NCBI GenBank assembly: GCA_934667815.1
Contig: CAKUMO010000048.1
Span: 1-8,505, forward strand
DNA: 8,505 nt
Source of the DNA: an uncultured Oscillospiraceae bacterium
Lineage (GTDB): Bacteria > Bacillota > Clostridia > Oscillospirales > Oscillospiraceae
Direction of reading: 5' to 3'
The stretch's first letter is position 1, and each line of letters starts with the position of its first letter. The notes beneath the pieces are model-generated. The model did not search any database, was not told where the DNA came from, and worked only from the letters and a program-made list of their open reading frames with translations. The position numbers and the translations under genes are program-made. Of the stretch, positions 1-5,758 are shown one piece after another.

Positions 1-647
1 GTCGGCGCAGAGGAGATCAGCCCGATGCACTTGTGACCGAGGCTGAACAGATACTGCGTGGCCTGGAAGGCGGCGTCGGCGTGGTCGCTTCCGATGTAAG
101 GAAGGGAAATTCCCTCAAGGAAGCGATCCACCAGCACCAGCGGGTAGCCCTTCATGGCATTGTTGACGATACCGGCGTTGATTTCGTTGTCACTGTGCAT
201 CGCCATGGCGATGACACCGTCGGCGCCCTGATCGATCAGGCGCTGCACAAGCTTGTTCTCGTCCTCAATGGAGGAATAGCGCAAGCCGACGACCAGCGCG
301 CAGTCCTGCCGGTTGGCCTCGTCCGCGATGCCCTGCAGGAGGCCCTGACCGAAGCTGGCGGAGAAGCCGCTCATCACAAAGCCGATGCAGGGCTGCTTTG
401 CCGGAAGCCGCTCCTGCGATACCTTTGCATCCGCGAAGCGGACAAAGGTACCCCTGCCCGGAAAGCGCTCGACCAGACCCTCGTCGCTCAACATCGTCAT
501 GGCCTTTTTGATCGTGATGCGGCTGAGGCCATAAAGCGTCTCCAGCTCCGCCTCGGTGGGGAGGCGCTCCTGATGGCCGTACTCCCCGTGCAGGATTTTT
601 TCTTTGATGTCGTTGTACACGCGGAGATAGTTGTAATTCTTTGCCAT
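1..647 (-). CDS. GntR-family transcriptional regulator with LacI-like ligand-binding domain (partial, C-terminus beyond window)
   Basis: This is the first 215 codons of a one-component DNA-binding regulator that reads leftward off the window edge. Residues ~5-70 form a GntR winged helix-turn-helix, recognisable from RLPTEAELETLYGLSRITIK (28-47) and the wing GLVERFPGRGTFV (57-69). From ~86 the protein turns into a periplasmic-binding-protein/LacI-type sensor (CIGFVMSGFSASFGQGLLQG, then DQGADGVIAMAM at 139-150, LVLVDRFLEGISLPYIGSDH at 170-189). This architecture is that of AraR-like regulators, which release DNA on binding a sugar. I chose the ATG at 647 because an AGGCAGGA ribosome binding site sits 9 bases before it; an in-frame ATG at 656 is almost on top of that site but remains possible. 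It is divergent from the GH38 alpha-mannosidase, so control of that gene by a mannose-type ligand is likely but inferred. The frame has no stop inside the window and no sign of damage. Confidence 0.9.
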   Translation of the reverse strand, partial: MAKNYNYLRVYNDIKEKILHGEYGHQERLPTEAELETLYGLSRITIKKAMTMLSDEGLVERFPGRGTFVRFADAKVSQERLPAKQPCIGFVMSGFSASFGQGLLQGIADEANRQDCALVVGLRYSSIEDENKLVQRLIDQGADGVIAMAMHSDNEINAGIVNNAMKGYPLVLVDRFLEGISLPYIGSDHADAAFQATQYLFSLGHKCIGLISSAP

Positions 648-702
648 TTGACTCATTCCTGCCTTTTCTCGAAAAATCGCAGGCAGCAATCGTTGCAGTT
701 AT

Positions 703-731
703 ATTATTGCATACCTGCGTCGGTTTTTCAA
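703..731 (-). promoter_or_regulatory. Putative sigma-A promoter of the gntR-type regulator
   Basis: On the minus strand a -35 box TTGAAA (726-731) and a -10 box AATAAT (703-708) are separated by 17 bases; each matches the consensus at five of six positions. Transcription would start about 45-50 bases before the regulator's start codon. It is back to back with the mannosidase promoter, with about 75 bases between the two -35 boxes. Confidence 0.5.
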
Positions 732-791
732 TTAGTTATATCCAACAAAAATTTATGCCGTTTTTTGGTGCTTATGACATATTTATTATTC

Positions 792-816
792 TGTTTGGTA
801 TATTGTTTGACATATT
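792..816 (+). promoter_or_regulatory. Tandem near-repeat overlapping the mannosidase -35 box (candidate operator)
   Basis: TGTTTGGTATATT (792-804) is followed with a 12-base period by TGTTTGACATATT (804-816), 11 of 13 bases identical. The second copy contains the -35 hexamer of the mannosidase promoter. A related string, TGACATATT, also occurs at 775-783 and again at 808-816, 33 bases apart, about three helical turns. Such a layout could hold repressor or activator sites for the divergent GntR protein, but the DNA is AT-rich and chance repeats are possible. No perfect GntR-type palindrome was found here. Confidence 0.3.
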
Positions 817-835
817 CATCCCTATCTGCTATGAT
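807..835 (+). promoter_or_regulatory. Strong sigma-A promoter of the GH38 alpha-mannosidase gene
   Basis: A perfect -35 box TTGACA (807-812), a 17-base spacer and a -10 box TATGAT (830-835) preceded by TG at 827-828 (extended -10). Transcription should begin near 842, giving a leader of about 110 bases before the start codon at 952. A promoter this close to consensus needs a repressor to be controllable, which fits the divergent GntR gene. Confidence 0.8.
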
Positions 836-888
836 ATTTGCGTATTTACAGGTGATGACGCTCGGGCTTTGTTTTGCATGAATATAAC

Positions 889-904
889 AAATATTGATAT
901 ATTT
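889..904. promoter_or_regulatory. AT-rich hyphenated palindrome in the mannosidase leader (weak operator candidate)
   Basis: Arms AAATAT and ATATTT are perfectly complementary around a TGAT centre. The site lies about 50 bases downstream of the predicted transcription start, where a bound repressor could act as a roadblock. Palindromes made only of A and T are common by chance in such DNA, so support is weak. Confidence 0.2.
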
Positions 905-951
905 CTGCATCATCATAACACGTTTCACCGCAAGAATCAAGGAGGTATTTC

Positions 952-3900
952 ATGTTTCATTTTGATCGGGATTTCGTGGACAAAAACGGCGAACGCTATA
1001 TGCTCCCCGTTCGGATGCAGGCTTTACTGCGCGATTTGATGAATCAATATGTCATTCGGAAGGAATACGGCACGGGCGATTTTGAATTTCTGCTCGGCGA
1101 TCTCCCCTATTCCGAATTGGCGGGCAGCCCTGCATGGACGCCCTTTGCCGCCGGAAAGATGCTTTGGGGCGAGCCGGATCAGTGGGCCTGGTTCCGCCAG
1201 CGCATCACCGTGCCGGAGGAATTTGAGGGCGAAACGCTCTGGTACGCCGTCTTTCCCTACACCACGGACGCCGATTGGCACTGGGGACACCCGCAGGCGC
1301 AGCTCTATGTCAACGGCGAATGCGTGTTCGGTCTGGACTCCAACCACCGCAAATATCTGCTGCGTAAGCGTGCAAAGGGCGGCGAAACGATAGAAATTGC
1401 AATCAAGGTCTATTCCGACCTGACCTATTTTGCAGGCAAGATGACCATGGCCGCACGGCTTCAGGTGCTGCGTCCGCAGGTCTACGAGCTGTACCAGAGC
1501 CTGATTGTTCCCCTGAAGGCCGCAGCGCTGATGGACAGCGATTCACTTGCGCGCGTGCAGCTCGTCGCGCGATTGAACGAAGCCATGAGCCTGCTTGAGA
1601 TCGGACAGGCGCCGGATTCGCAGGCGTTTCTGGATTCCGTCGAGGCCGCGCAGCGCTTTTTGCGCGAAAACCTCTACGGCACCATGCGCACCGGCAGCGA
1701 GCCGGTGCTCTGGTCGATTGGCCACAGCCACATCGACGTGGCGTGGCAGTGGACGTACCACGTTTCCCGCAACAAGGCCGCGCGCACCTTCGGCACAAAT
1801 CTGCGGCTGCTGGAAGAAAATCCGGAGTATCTGTTCATGGCCTCGCAGCCTGTGCTTTATGAATATGTCAAGGAGGATCAGCCCGCGCTCTATGAGCAGG
1901 TGCGCAGACGCGTGGCCGAGGGCCGCTGGGAGCCGGAGGGTGGAATGTACGTCGAGGCGGACACCAACCTGACCGGCGGCGAGTCGCTCGTGCGGCAGTT
2001 CCTGTTCGGCAAGCGCTTCTTTGCCGAGGAGTTCGGCGTGGACAGCAGGGTGCTCTGGCTGCCGGACGTGTTCGGCTATTCCGGCAATCTTCCGCAGATT
2101 TGTCGAAAGAGCGGCATCGACTATTTCTATACGACGAAAATCGGCTGGAACGAATACAACAAATTCCCCTACGATACCTTCCGCTGGCGCGGTCTGGACG
2201 GCAGCACCATCTTGACGCACTTCGGCTGCGCGATCTCCTATGCGGAGGTCGAAACGGATTTCATGACGACCTACAATCCCAGCATGGAGCCGTCCTTCGT
2301 CCTCGGCGCTTGGAAGCGCTATCAGCAGAAAGACATCAACCGCGACCTGCTATATGATTTCGGCTACGGCGACGGAGGCGGCGGCCCGACGCAGGAGATG
2401 ATCGACTACGCACGCCGCTTTGCCGCAGGCATTCCCGGCTGTCCGACCGTCAAGATTGCCAAGGTGCTGGACTATTTCCGTCATCTGGATGCGACGGTCT
2501 CCGCACATCCGCATCTGCCGGAGTGGGACGGAGAAATGTATCTGGAATTTCACCGCGGCACCTACACCTCGCAGGCCAAAACAAAGAAGAACAACCGCCG
2601 CAGCGAGCAGCTTTATCACGACGCGGAAAATCTCTGTTCCCTCGCTCTGTGCCTGACCGGCGAGCGCTACCCCGCGGAGCGGCTGAACGCCAACTGGAAG
2701 CTCATTCTCTTAAATCAGTTCCATGACGTGCTGCCCGGCTCGTCCATCGCCAAGGTCTACGAGGACACGCAGGCGTATTACGACCGGATTCTCTCCGAAG
2801 GTGCGGCCATGCGCGACGAAGCCATACACGCACTCGGCGCGGCCATACATCTGGAGCAGGATTCCGTCGTCGTGTACAACACGCTGAGCTTCCCGCGCAG
2901 CCCCACCGTGATCTTCGACGGCGCGCTGTCCGGCCTTGCCGATTCCGACGGCACTTACATTCCCTGCCAGCCGACGCACGACGGCAAAACCGTCTTTATT
3001 GCGCCGAACGTCCCGCCGAAGGGCTGGAAGGCCTTCCGCATCGTGCCCGCGCAGCCGGTGCAGCCGGCCGTGAAGGTCTCCGAGCGGCTGCTCGAGACGG
3101 CGCAGCTCCGCGCCGTATTCAACGAGAAAATGCACCTCACCTCGCTTTACAGCAAGGCCGCAGGCCGTGAAACGCTGCCCGCCGGCAGCGTGGCCGGACG
3201 TATCATCGCCTATGACGATGTCGCACGCACGGACGACAACTGGAACGTGCAGGCCTACTACCGTGAAAAATCGCACGAGATCGACGAGGTCACAAGCGTA
3301 AAGGTTCTGGAAACCGGTCCGGTACGCGGCGTGCTGTGCGTCGAGCGCCGCTTCCGCAGTTCCCTCCTGCGCACCTGTATCACGGCCTACGCCGGTTCCG
3401 CCGAGCTGCGCTATGACTACGAGATTGACTGGCACGAGCACAATCTTTTCGTCAAGGCGGAGCATCCGGTGGATGTCAATGCAAAATACGCGTCATACGA
3501 CATTCAGTTTGGCCATATTCAGCGCCCCGTCCACAAAAATACGCTCTGGGACTTCGCGCGCTTTGAGGTCTGCGGTCACAAGTACGCCGATCTTTCGGAC
3601 GGGGGCTTCGGCCTTGCGCTCCTGACCGACTGCAAATACGGCTACGACGCTTCGCGCAGCAGTCTGAATCTGTCGCTTCTGAAATGCAGCACCTATCCCG
3701 ATAAAAACGCGGACATCGGGCAGCACCGCTTCGCCTATGCGCTCTATCCGCACGGCGGAGACCTGACGGACGGCCGCGTCCGTGAGCACGCCTATGCGTT
3801 CAACTATCCTGCGCAGGCCGCCTTTGTCCCCGCGCAGGCGGGCAGCCTGCCGTCCGAGTTCTCGCTGTTCCGGCTCTCGGCGCCGAACATCGTGCTTGAG

Positions 3901-4158
3901 ACCGTGAAAAAGGCCGAGGATTCCGACGCGCTCGTCCTGCGCATGTACGAGGCGGAGAACAAGCGCACGCAGTGCATACTCGCAACCGGCCTTGCCTTCG
4001 GCGCCTGTGCGGAAACCAATCTGATGGAACAGCCCATACAGCCGCTCGAGCAGACCCCGGCGGGCATTCCGCTTACGTTCCGGCCGTTTGAGATCAAGAC
4101 CGTGCTGCTGCATCCCGCAGCGGGCGCACAACCGGACTGCCGAGCCGAATTAGACTGA
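952..4158 (+). CDS. Alpha-mannosidase, glycoside hydrolase family 38 (Ams1-like, cytosolic)
   Basis: A 1068-residue retaining exo-alpha-mannosidase expected to hydrolyse alpha-linked mannose from imported manno-oligosaccharides. No signal peptide or membrane segment is seen, so it should act in the cytosol. Residues ~1-245 form the N-terminal non-catalytic region of Ams1-type enzymes. The catalytic GH38 domain is ~250-530, with zinc ligands in GHSHIDVAW (H260, D262), the nucleophile/zinc ligand D372 in LPDVFGYSGNLPQ, and D474 in GYGDGGGGPT. The middle helical domain begins near HRGTYTSQAKTKKNNRRSE (534 on). H591 in LNQFHDVLPGSS is the last zinc ligand. The remainder (~640-1060) is the beta-rich C-terminal domain. 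Length matches the yeast Ams1-like branch (~1050-1080), longer than MngB (~880). The start is fixed by AAGGAGG at 939-945, seven bases upstream. It forms a divergent pair with a GntR regulator; no transporter or other sugar gene is visible here. Linkage preference cannot be read from sequence. Confidence 0.95.
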   Translation: MFHFDRDFVDKNGERYMLPVRMQALLRDLMNQYVIRKEYGTGDFEFLLGDLPYSELAGSPAWTPFAAGKMLWGEPDQWAWFRQRITVPEEFEGETLWYAVFPYTTDADWHWGHPQAQLYVNGECVFGLDSNHRKYLLRKRAKGGETIEIAIKVYSDLTYFAGKMTMAARLQVLRPQVYELYQSLIVPLKAAALMDSDSLARVQLVARLNEAMSLLEIGQAPDSQAFLDSVEAAQRFLRENLYGTMRTGSEPVLWSIGHSHIDVAWQWTYHVSRNKAARTFGTNLRLLEENPEYLFMASQPVLYEYVKEDQPALYEQVRRRVAEGRWEPEGGMYVEADTNLTGGESLVRQFLFGKRFFAEEFGVDSRVLWLPDVFGYSGNLPQICRKSGIDYFYTTKIGWNEYNKFPYDTFRWRGLDGSTILTHFGCAISYAEVETDFMTTYNPSMEPSFVLGAWKRYQQKDINRDLLYDFGYGDGGGGPTQEMIDYARRFAAGIPGCPTVKIAKVLDYFRHLDATVSAHPHLPEWDGEMYLEFHRGTYTSQAKTKKNNRRSEQLYHDAENLCSLALCLTGERYPAERLNANWKLILLNQFHDVLPGSSIAKVYEDTQAYYDRILSEGAAMRDEAIHALGAAIHLEQDSVVVYNTLSFPRSPTVIFDGALSGLADSDGTYIPCQPTHDGKTVFIAPNVPPKGWKAFRIVPAQPVQPAVKVSERLLETAQLRAVFNEKMHLTSLYSKAAGRETLPAGSVAGRIIAYDDVARTDDNWNVQAYYREKSHEIDEVTSVKVLETGPVRGVLCVERRFRSSLLRTCITAYAGSAELRYDYEIDWHEHNLFVKAEHPVDVNAKYASYDIQFGHIQRPVHKNTLWDFARFEVCGHKYADLSDGGFGLALLTDCKYGYDASRSSLNLSLLKCSTYPDKNADIGQHRFAYALYPHGGDLTDGRVREHAYAFNYPAQAAFVPAQAGSLPSEFSLFRLSAPNIVLETVKKAEDSDALVLRMYEAENKRTQCILATGLAFGACAETNLMEQPIQPLEQTPAGIPLTFRPFEIKTVLLHPAAGAQPDCRAELD

Positions 4159-4164
4159 TACAAC

Positions 4165-4198
4165 ACACGGGAGAAACCGCTTGCGGTTTCTCCCGTCA
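4165..4198. repeat. 34-bp hairpin repeat, copy 1 (after the mannosidase gene)
   Basis: An exact 34-base repeat whose twin is at 4452-4485. It contains a perfect inverted repeat: arms ACGGGAGAAACCGC (4167-4180) and GCGGTTTCTCCCGT (4183-4196), closed by TT so that the apex is a CUUG tetraloop. It begins six bases after the mannosidase stop codon and is the natural terminator position, yet no T-run follows on the plus strand, and none on the minus strand either. It could stop transcription by another route, protect the mRNA 3' end, or be a repeat-element boundary. Confidence 0.85.
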
Positions 4199-4418
4199 CA
4201 GACTGTCAAAAAAGTCCGTAATCGTCAAAATTGATTCACAATTTAATGTTTTTTTGCTCTCAGGATTTTATTTACAAAAGTCGTGGATTCCAAACTTTAT
4301 AGTCTGAAAACCAGCTTGCTACGCAAGGATTTTGACTTACTGCGCAACTCACGCCCTACCGTACCTATGTACGCCGACGGGCGTGCGTTGCTTGTCTTCC
4401 GAACTTTTTCGCAGTCTG
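4199..4418. repeat. ~220-bp non-coding segment with imperfect terminal inverted repeats (MITE/REP-like candidate)
   Basis: The left end (4199-4218), beginning CAGACTGTCAAAAAAGTCCG, is an imperfect reverse complement of the right end (4400-4418), CGAACTTTTTCGCAGTCTG, with CAGACTG/CAGTCTG at the tips. TCA lies directly outside both ends (4196-4198 and 4419-4421), which could be a three-base target duplication or chance. The interior is AT-rich at the left, with a T7 run at about 4249-4256, and contains a stem-loop at 4344-4391. A third related motif, AGTCTG, lies at 4301-4306. No credible protein is encoded. It lies between the two copies of the 34-bp hairpin repeat. I recall similar GTACCTATGTACGCCGACGG-like strings as dispersed sequence in gut Clostridia genomes, but cannot verify that here. 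Confidence 0.5.
4344..4391. repeat. Long stem-loop inside the intergenic repeat element
   Basis: Outer arms GCAACTCACGCCC (4344-4356) and GGGCGTGCGTTGC (4379-4391) are complementary at 12 of 13 positions. An inner stem CGTAC/GTACG with loop CTAT sits at the apex, separated from the outer stem by small internal loops. A two-tier stem of this type in a non-coding segment suggests selection for structure in RNA or single-stranded DNA, as in REP/MITE elements. Confidence 0.7.
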
Positions 4419-4454
4419 TCAGCGTGCCGAAAAGAGTTTTTCGACACGCTGACA
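4417..4454. repeat. 17-bp-arm hairpin abutting the second 34-bp repeat
   Basis: Arms 4417-4433 (TGTCAGCGTGCCGAAAA) and 4438-4454 (TTTTCGACACGCTGACA) pair at 16 of 17 positions, with only C4427/A4444 mismatched and loop GAGT. Its right foot overlaps the start of the second 34-bp repeat by three bases, so two strong hairpins are stacked end to end. It overlaps the right inverted-repeat tip of the 4199-4418 segment by two bases. Confidence 0.75.
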
Positions 4455-4485
4455 CGGGAGAAACCGCTTGCGGTTTCTCCCGTCA
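4452..4485. repeat. 34-bp hairpin repeat, copy 2
   Basis: Identical over all 34 bases to 4165-4198, with flanking bases differing on both sides. The hairpin arms lie at 4454-4467 and 4470-4483 with a TT centre. It is followed by CAGATTTATATTTTGC, which is T-rich but not a proper U-tract. The duplication places the same hairpin on either side of the structured segment, in direct orientation; since the hairpin is a perfect palindrome, orientation is nearly meaningless. Confidence 0.85.
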
Positions 4486-4514
4486 GATTTATATTTTGCA
4501 ATTCTGACAAGCTG

Positions 4515-4544
4515 ACGGGGACGCCTCCGGTGAGGCGTCCCCGT
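4515..4544 (-). terminator. GC-rich hairpin after the lipoprotein gene, putative terminator
   Basis: Perfect 13-bp arms ACGGGGACGCCTC (4515-4527) and GAGGCGTCCCCGT (4532-4544) with loop CGGT. Read on the minus strand it starts 13 bases after the lipoprotein stop codon, the usual terminator position, and it may also act on plus-strand transcripts from the mannosidase. Neither side has a U-tract, so it is not a textbook intrinsic terminator. Confidence 0.55.
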
Positions 4545-4557
4545 TAATCATAAAATT

Positions 4558-5652
4558 TCAGCGATTGGGGTCTTGGTAAAGCCACAGCGTGCCGCCGCGC
4601 TGCAAGAAAGACTTGAGCTGCTCGAGGGGGATCGGCGTTTCCAGTTCGTCCAGCAGCGCCGCGTCCCTGAACTCGCCGTTTTCGATTGCGGCAGGCTGCG
4701 AAGCAACGTTCAAAAACAGCGTCTCGAGGTTCGGCAGCGTCTCCAAAACCGCAAGGTCCTGCGCCGCGGCATCGGAGACCTGAAGCGTGCGCAGCGAGGT
4801 CATGCCCGCGAGCGAGGCCACCGTCTCGGTGGAGGCATCGGGAAGAATCAGGTGCTCGATGGACGACTGCGTCAACACGGACAGGTCGCCGCCGCAGCGC
4901 GAAAGCGATAGCCGAAGCAGCCCGGACTGTGCCAGCGGCGCAAGCTCCCAGCCGCTGCCGGACAGGCGCAGATGCTCGAGTGAGGACATTTCCGCAACGA
5001 AGTCCAGCGGCTGTGCCTCGGTGAGACTCAGCTCCCTGACCGGCAGCGCCTGCAGCGAGGCCGCATCCGGCGCAAAGCCCTCACAGGACAGGTTTTGCAC
5101 GCTTCCGAAAATCAATGCCTCTGGCGCGGCAGAAAGCACCATCTGCACTTCCCCGGCAGTCAGCTTGGAAAGGTCCAGAGACTTTACCGCCGAAAGCTCG
5201 ACCGTGCAGCTTTCCACCGCCGCCTGCGGCAGAGACAGCGTCCCGACAGGACATTCCGCACTGATTTGCAGCGATTTGAGCGCGGGCAGCGCATAGCCGT
5301 CCAGCGGCAGCTCGGCAGGGTCCGTCCCGGCAGCAAGGGAAATCTGCAGCGTTTCCAACGCCGTCAGCGAAGCAAGGAAGTCCCACGATTCCGGTGCATG
5401 ACCGGAGAAATGCAGCTCCTTCAGGCCGGTCGCCCAGCGAAGCTGCTGCAGCTCATAGGGACCGACGGACAGGCTCTCGACGTCGAGCGGATAGGACTTG
5501 CCGTCGAACACCAGCGCCTCAGGCGGCGTTTCCTCACTGGGCAGCACCTCGGAGGACGGGGCGGCAGATTCCGTGGGCAACGGCTCGCCCGCACACCCGG
5601 CAAGCAGGGCAAGCAGTAGAGCAGCCAGAAGCAGCAGCAGAGTTCTTTTCAT
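4558..5652 (-). CDS. Leucine-rich-repeat lipoprotein, function unknown
   Basis: A 364-residue predicted surface lipoprotein. The N-terminus has a basic start (MKRT), a leucine/alanine membrane segment and a lipobox LAGC with Cys20 as the lipidation site. Residues 21-47 are a Ser/Pro/Glu/Thr-rich linker. From ~77 leucine-rich repeats appear: LKELHF (77), LETLQI (99), LKSLQI (125), VKSLDL (156), then a regular run VRELSL (205), LEHLRL (225), LLRLSL (245), IEHLIL (265), LRTLQV (287), LETLFL (309) with 20-22 residue spacing. The short C-terminal tail ends in QRGGTLWLYQDPNR. LRR proteins usually bind proteins; the partner here is unknown. AAAGGA (5662-5667) precedes the ATG by nine bases. It lies downstream of tex on the same strand, with a 106-bp gap and its own promoter, so it is probably a separate unit. 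The repeats are degenerate, without the canonical asparagine ladder. Confidence 0.85.
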   Translation of the reverse strand: MKRTLLLLLAALLLALLAGCAGEPLPTESAAPSSEVLPSEETPPEALVFDGKSYPLDVESLSVGPYELQQLRWATGLKELHFSGHAPESWDFLASLTALETLQISLAAGTDPAELPLDGYALPALKSLQISAECPVGTLSLPQAAVESCTVELSAVKSLDLSKLTAGEVQMVLSAAPEALIFGSVQNLSCEGFAPDAASLQALPVRELSLTEAQPLDFVAEMSSLEHLRLSGSGWELAPLAQSGLLRLSLSRCGGDLSVLTQSSIEHLILPDASTETVASLAGMTSLRTLQVSDAAAQDLAVLETLPNLETLFLNVASQPAAIENGEFRDAALLDELETPIPLEQLKSFLQRGGTLWLYQDPNR

Positions 5653-5681
5653 TGCGAAACATCCTTTCTCTTTTTTCTTTT

Positions 5682-5710
5682 AGGATATCAGATGTCCGCA
5701 AATATGTCAA
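5682..5710 (-). promoter_or_regulatory. Putative promoter of the LRR lipoprotein gene
   Basis: On the minus strand, a perfect -35 TTGACA (5705-5710), 17-base spacer, and -10 TATCCT (5682-5687) preceded by TGA, an extended -10. Transcription would start near 5675, just upstream of the AAAGGA ribosome binding site. It indicates that the lipoprotein gene need not depend on read-through from tex, after which I see no clear terminator. Confidence 0.6.
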
Positions 5711-5758
5711 GTTTTTTTGCAAATGCTGCATATTTATTTATGCTTTTCGGTAAAAAAT

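Noticed and set aside
33..881. 282-residue plus-strand open frame
   Set aside because: It is antisense to the GntR gene, whose protein has clear domain motifs; the plus-strand frame has no recognisable family and runs into AT-rich promoter DNA.
728..940. 70-residue minus-strand open frame between the divergent genes
   Set aside because: It lies over the mannosidase promoter and leader, has no convincing ribosome binding site and resembles no family.
641..1039. 132-residue plus-strand open frame across the intergenic region
   Set aside because: It overlaps the mannosidase start in another frame, lacks a ribosome binding site and its content reflects AT-rich non-coding DNA containing both promoters.
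1543..2220. 225-residue minus-strand open frame
   Set aside because: It overlaps the GH38 catalytic domain on the opposite strand and shows no family features.
4222..4256. AT-rich mini-hairpin followed by T7 as an intrinsic terminator for the mannosidase
   Set aside because: The six-pair AAATTG/CAATTT stem is too weak and four bases separate it from the T-run; noted but not supported as a terminator.
4165..4485. CRISPR-like array from the repeated 34-bp unit
   Set aside because: Only two copies, separated by 253 bp, far longer than a spacer, and the unit is a full palindrome typical of terminator or REP hairpins.
4283..4547. Two overlapping plus-strand small frames (74 and 71 residues)
   Set aside because: They read through the inverted repeats and hairpins, have no ribosome binding site and no protein-like composition; better explained as chance frames in a repeat element.
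4787..5296. 169-residue plus-strand open frame
   Set aside because: It is antisense to the LRR lipoprotein, whose signal peptide and repeats are unambiguous; it is a product of high GC content.
5728..5743. GCATA/TATGC stem followed by TTTT between tex and the lipoprotein gene
   Set aside because: Only five base pairs, and the T-run is on the plus strand, where no gene needs terminating; not a tex terminator.
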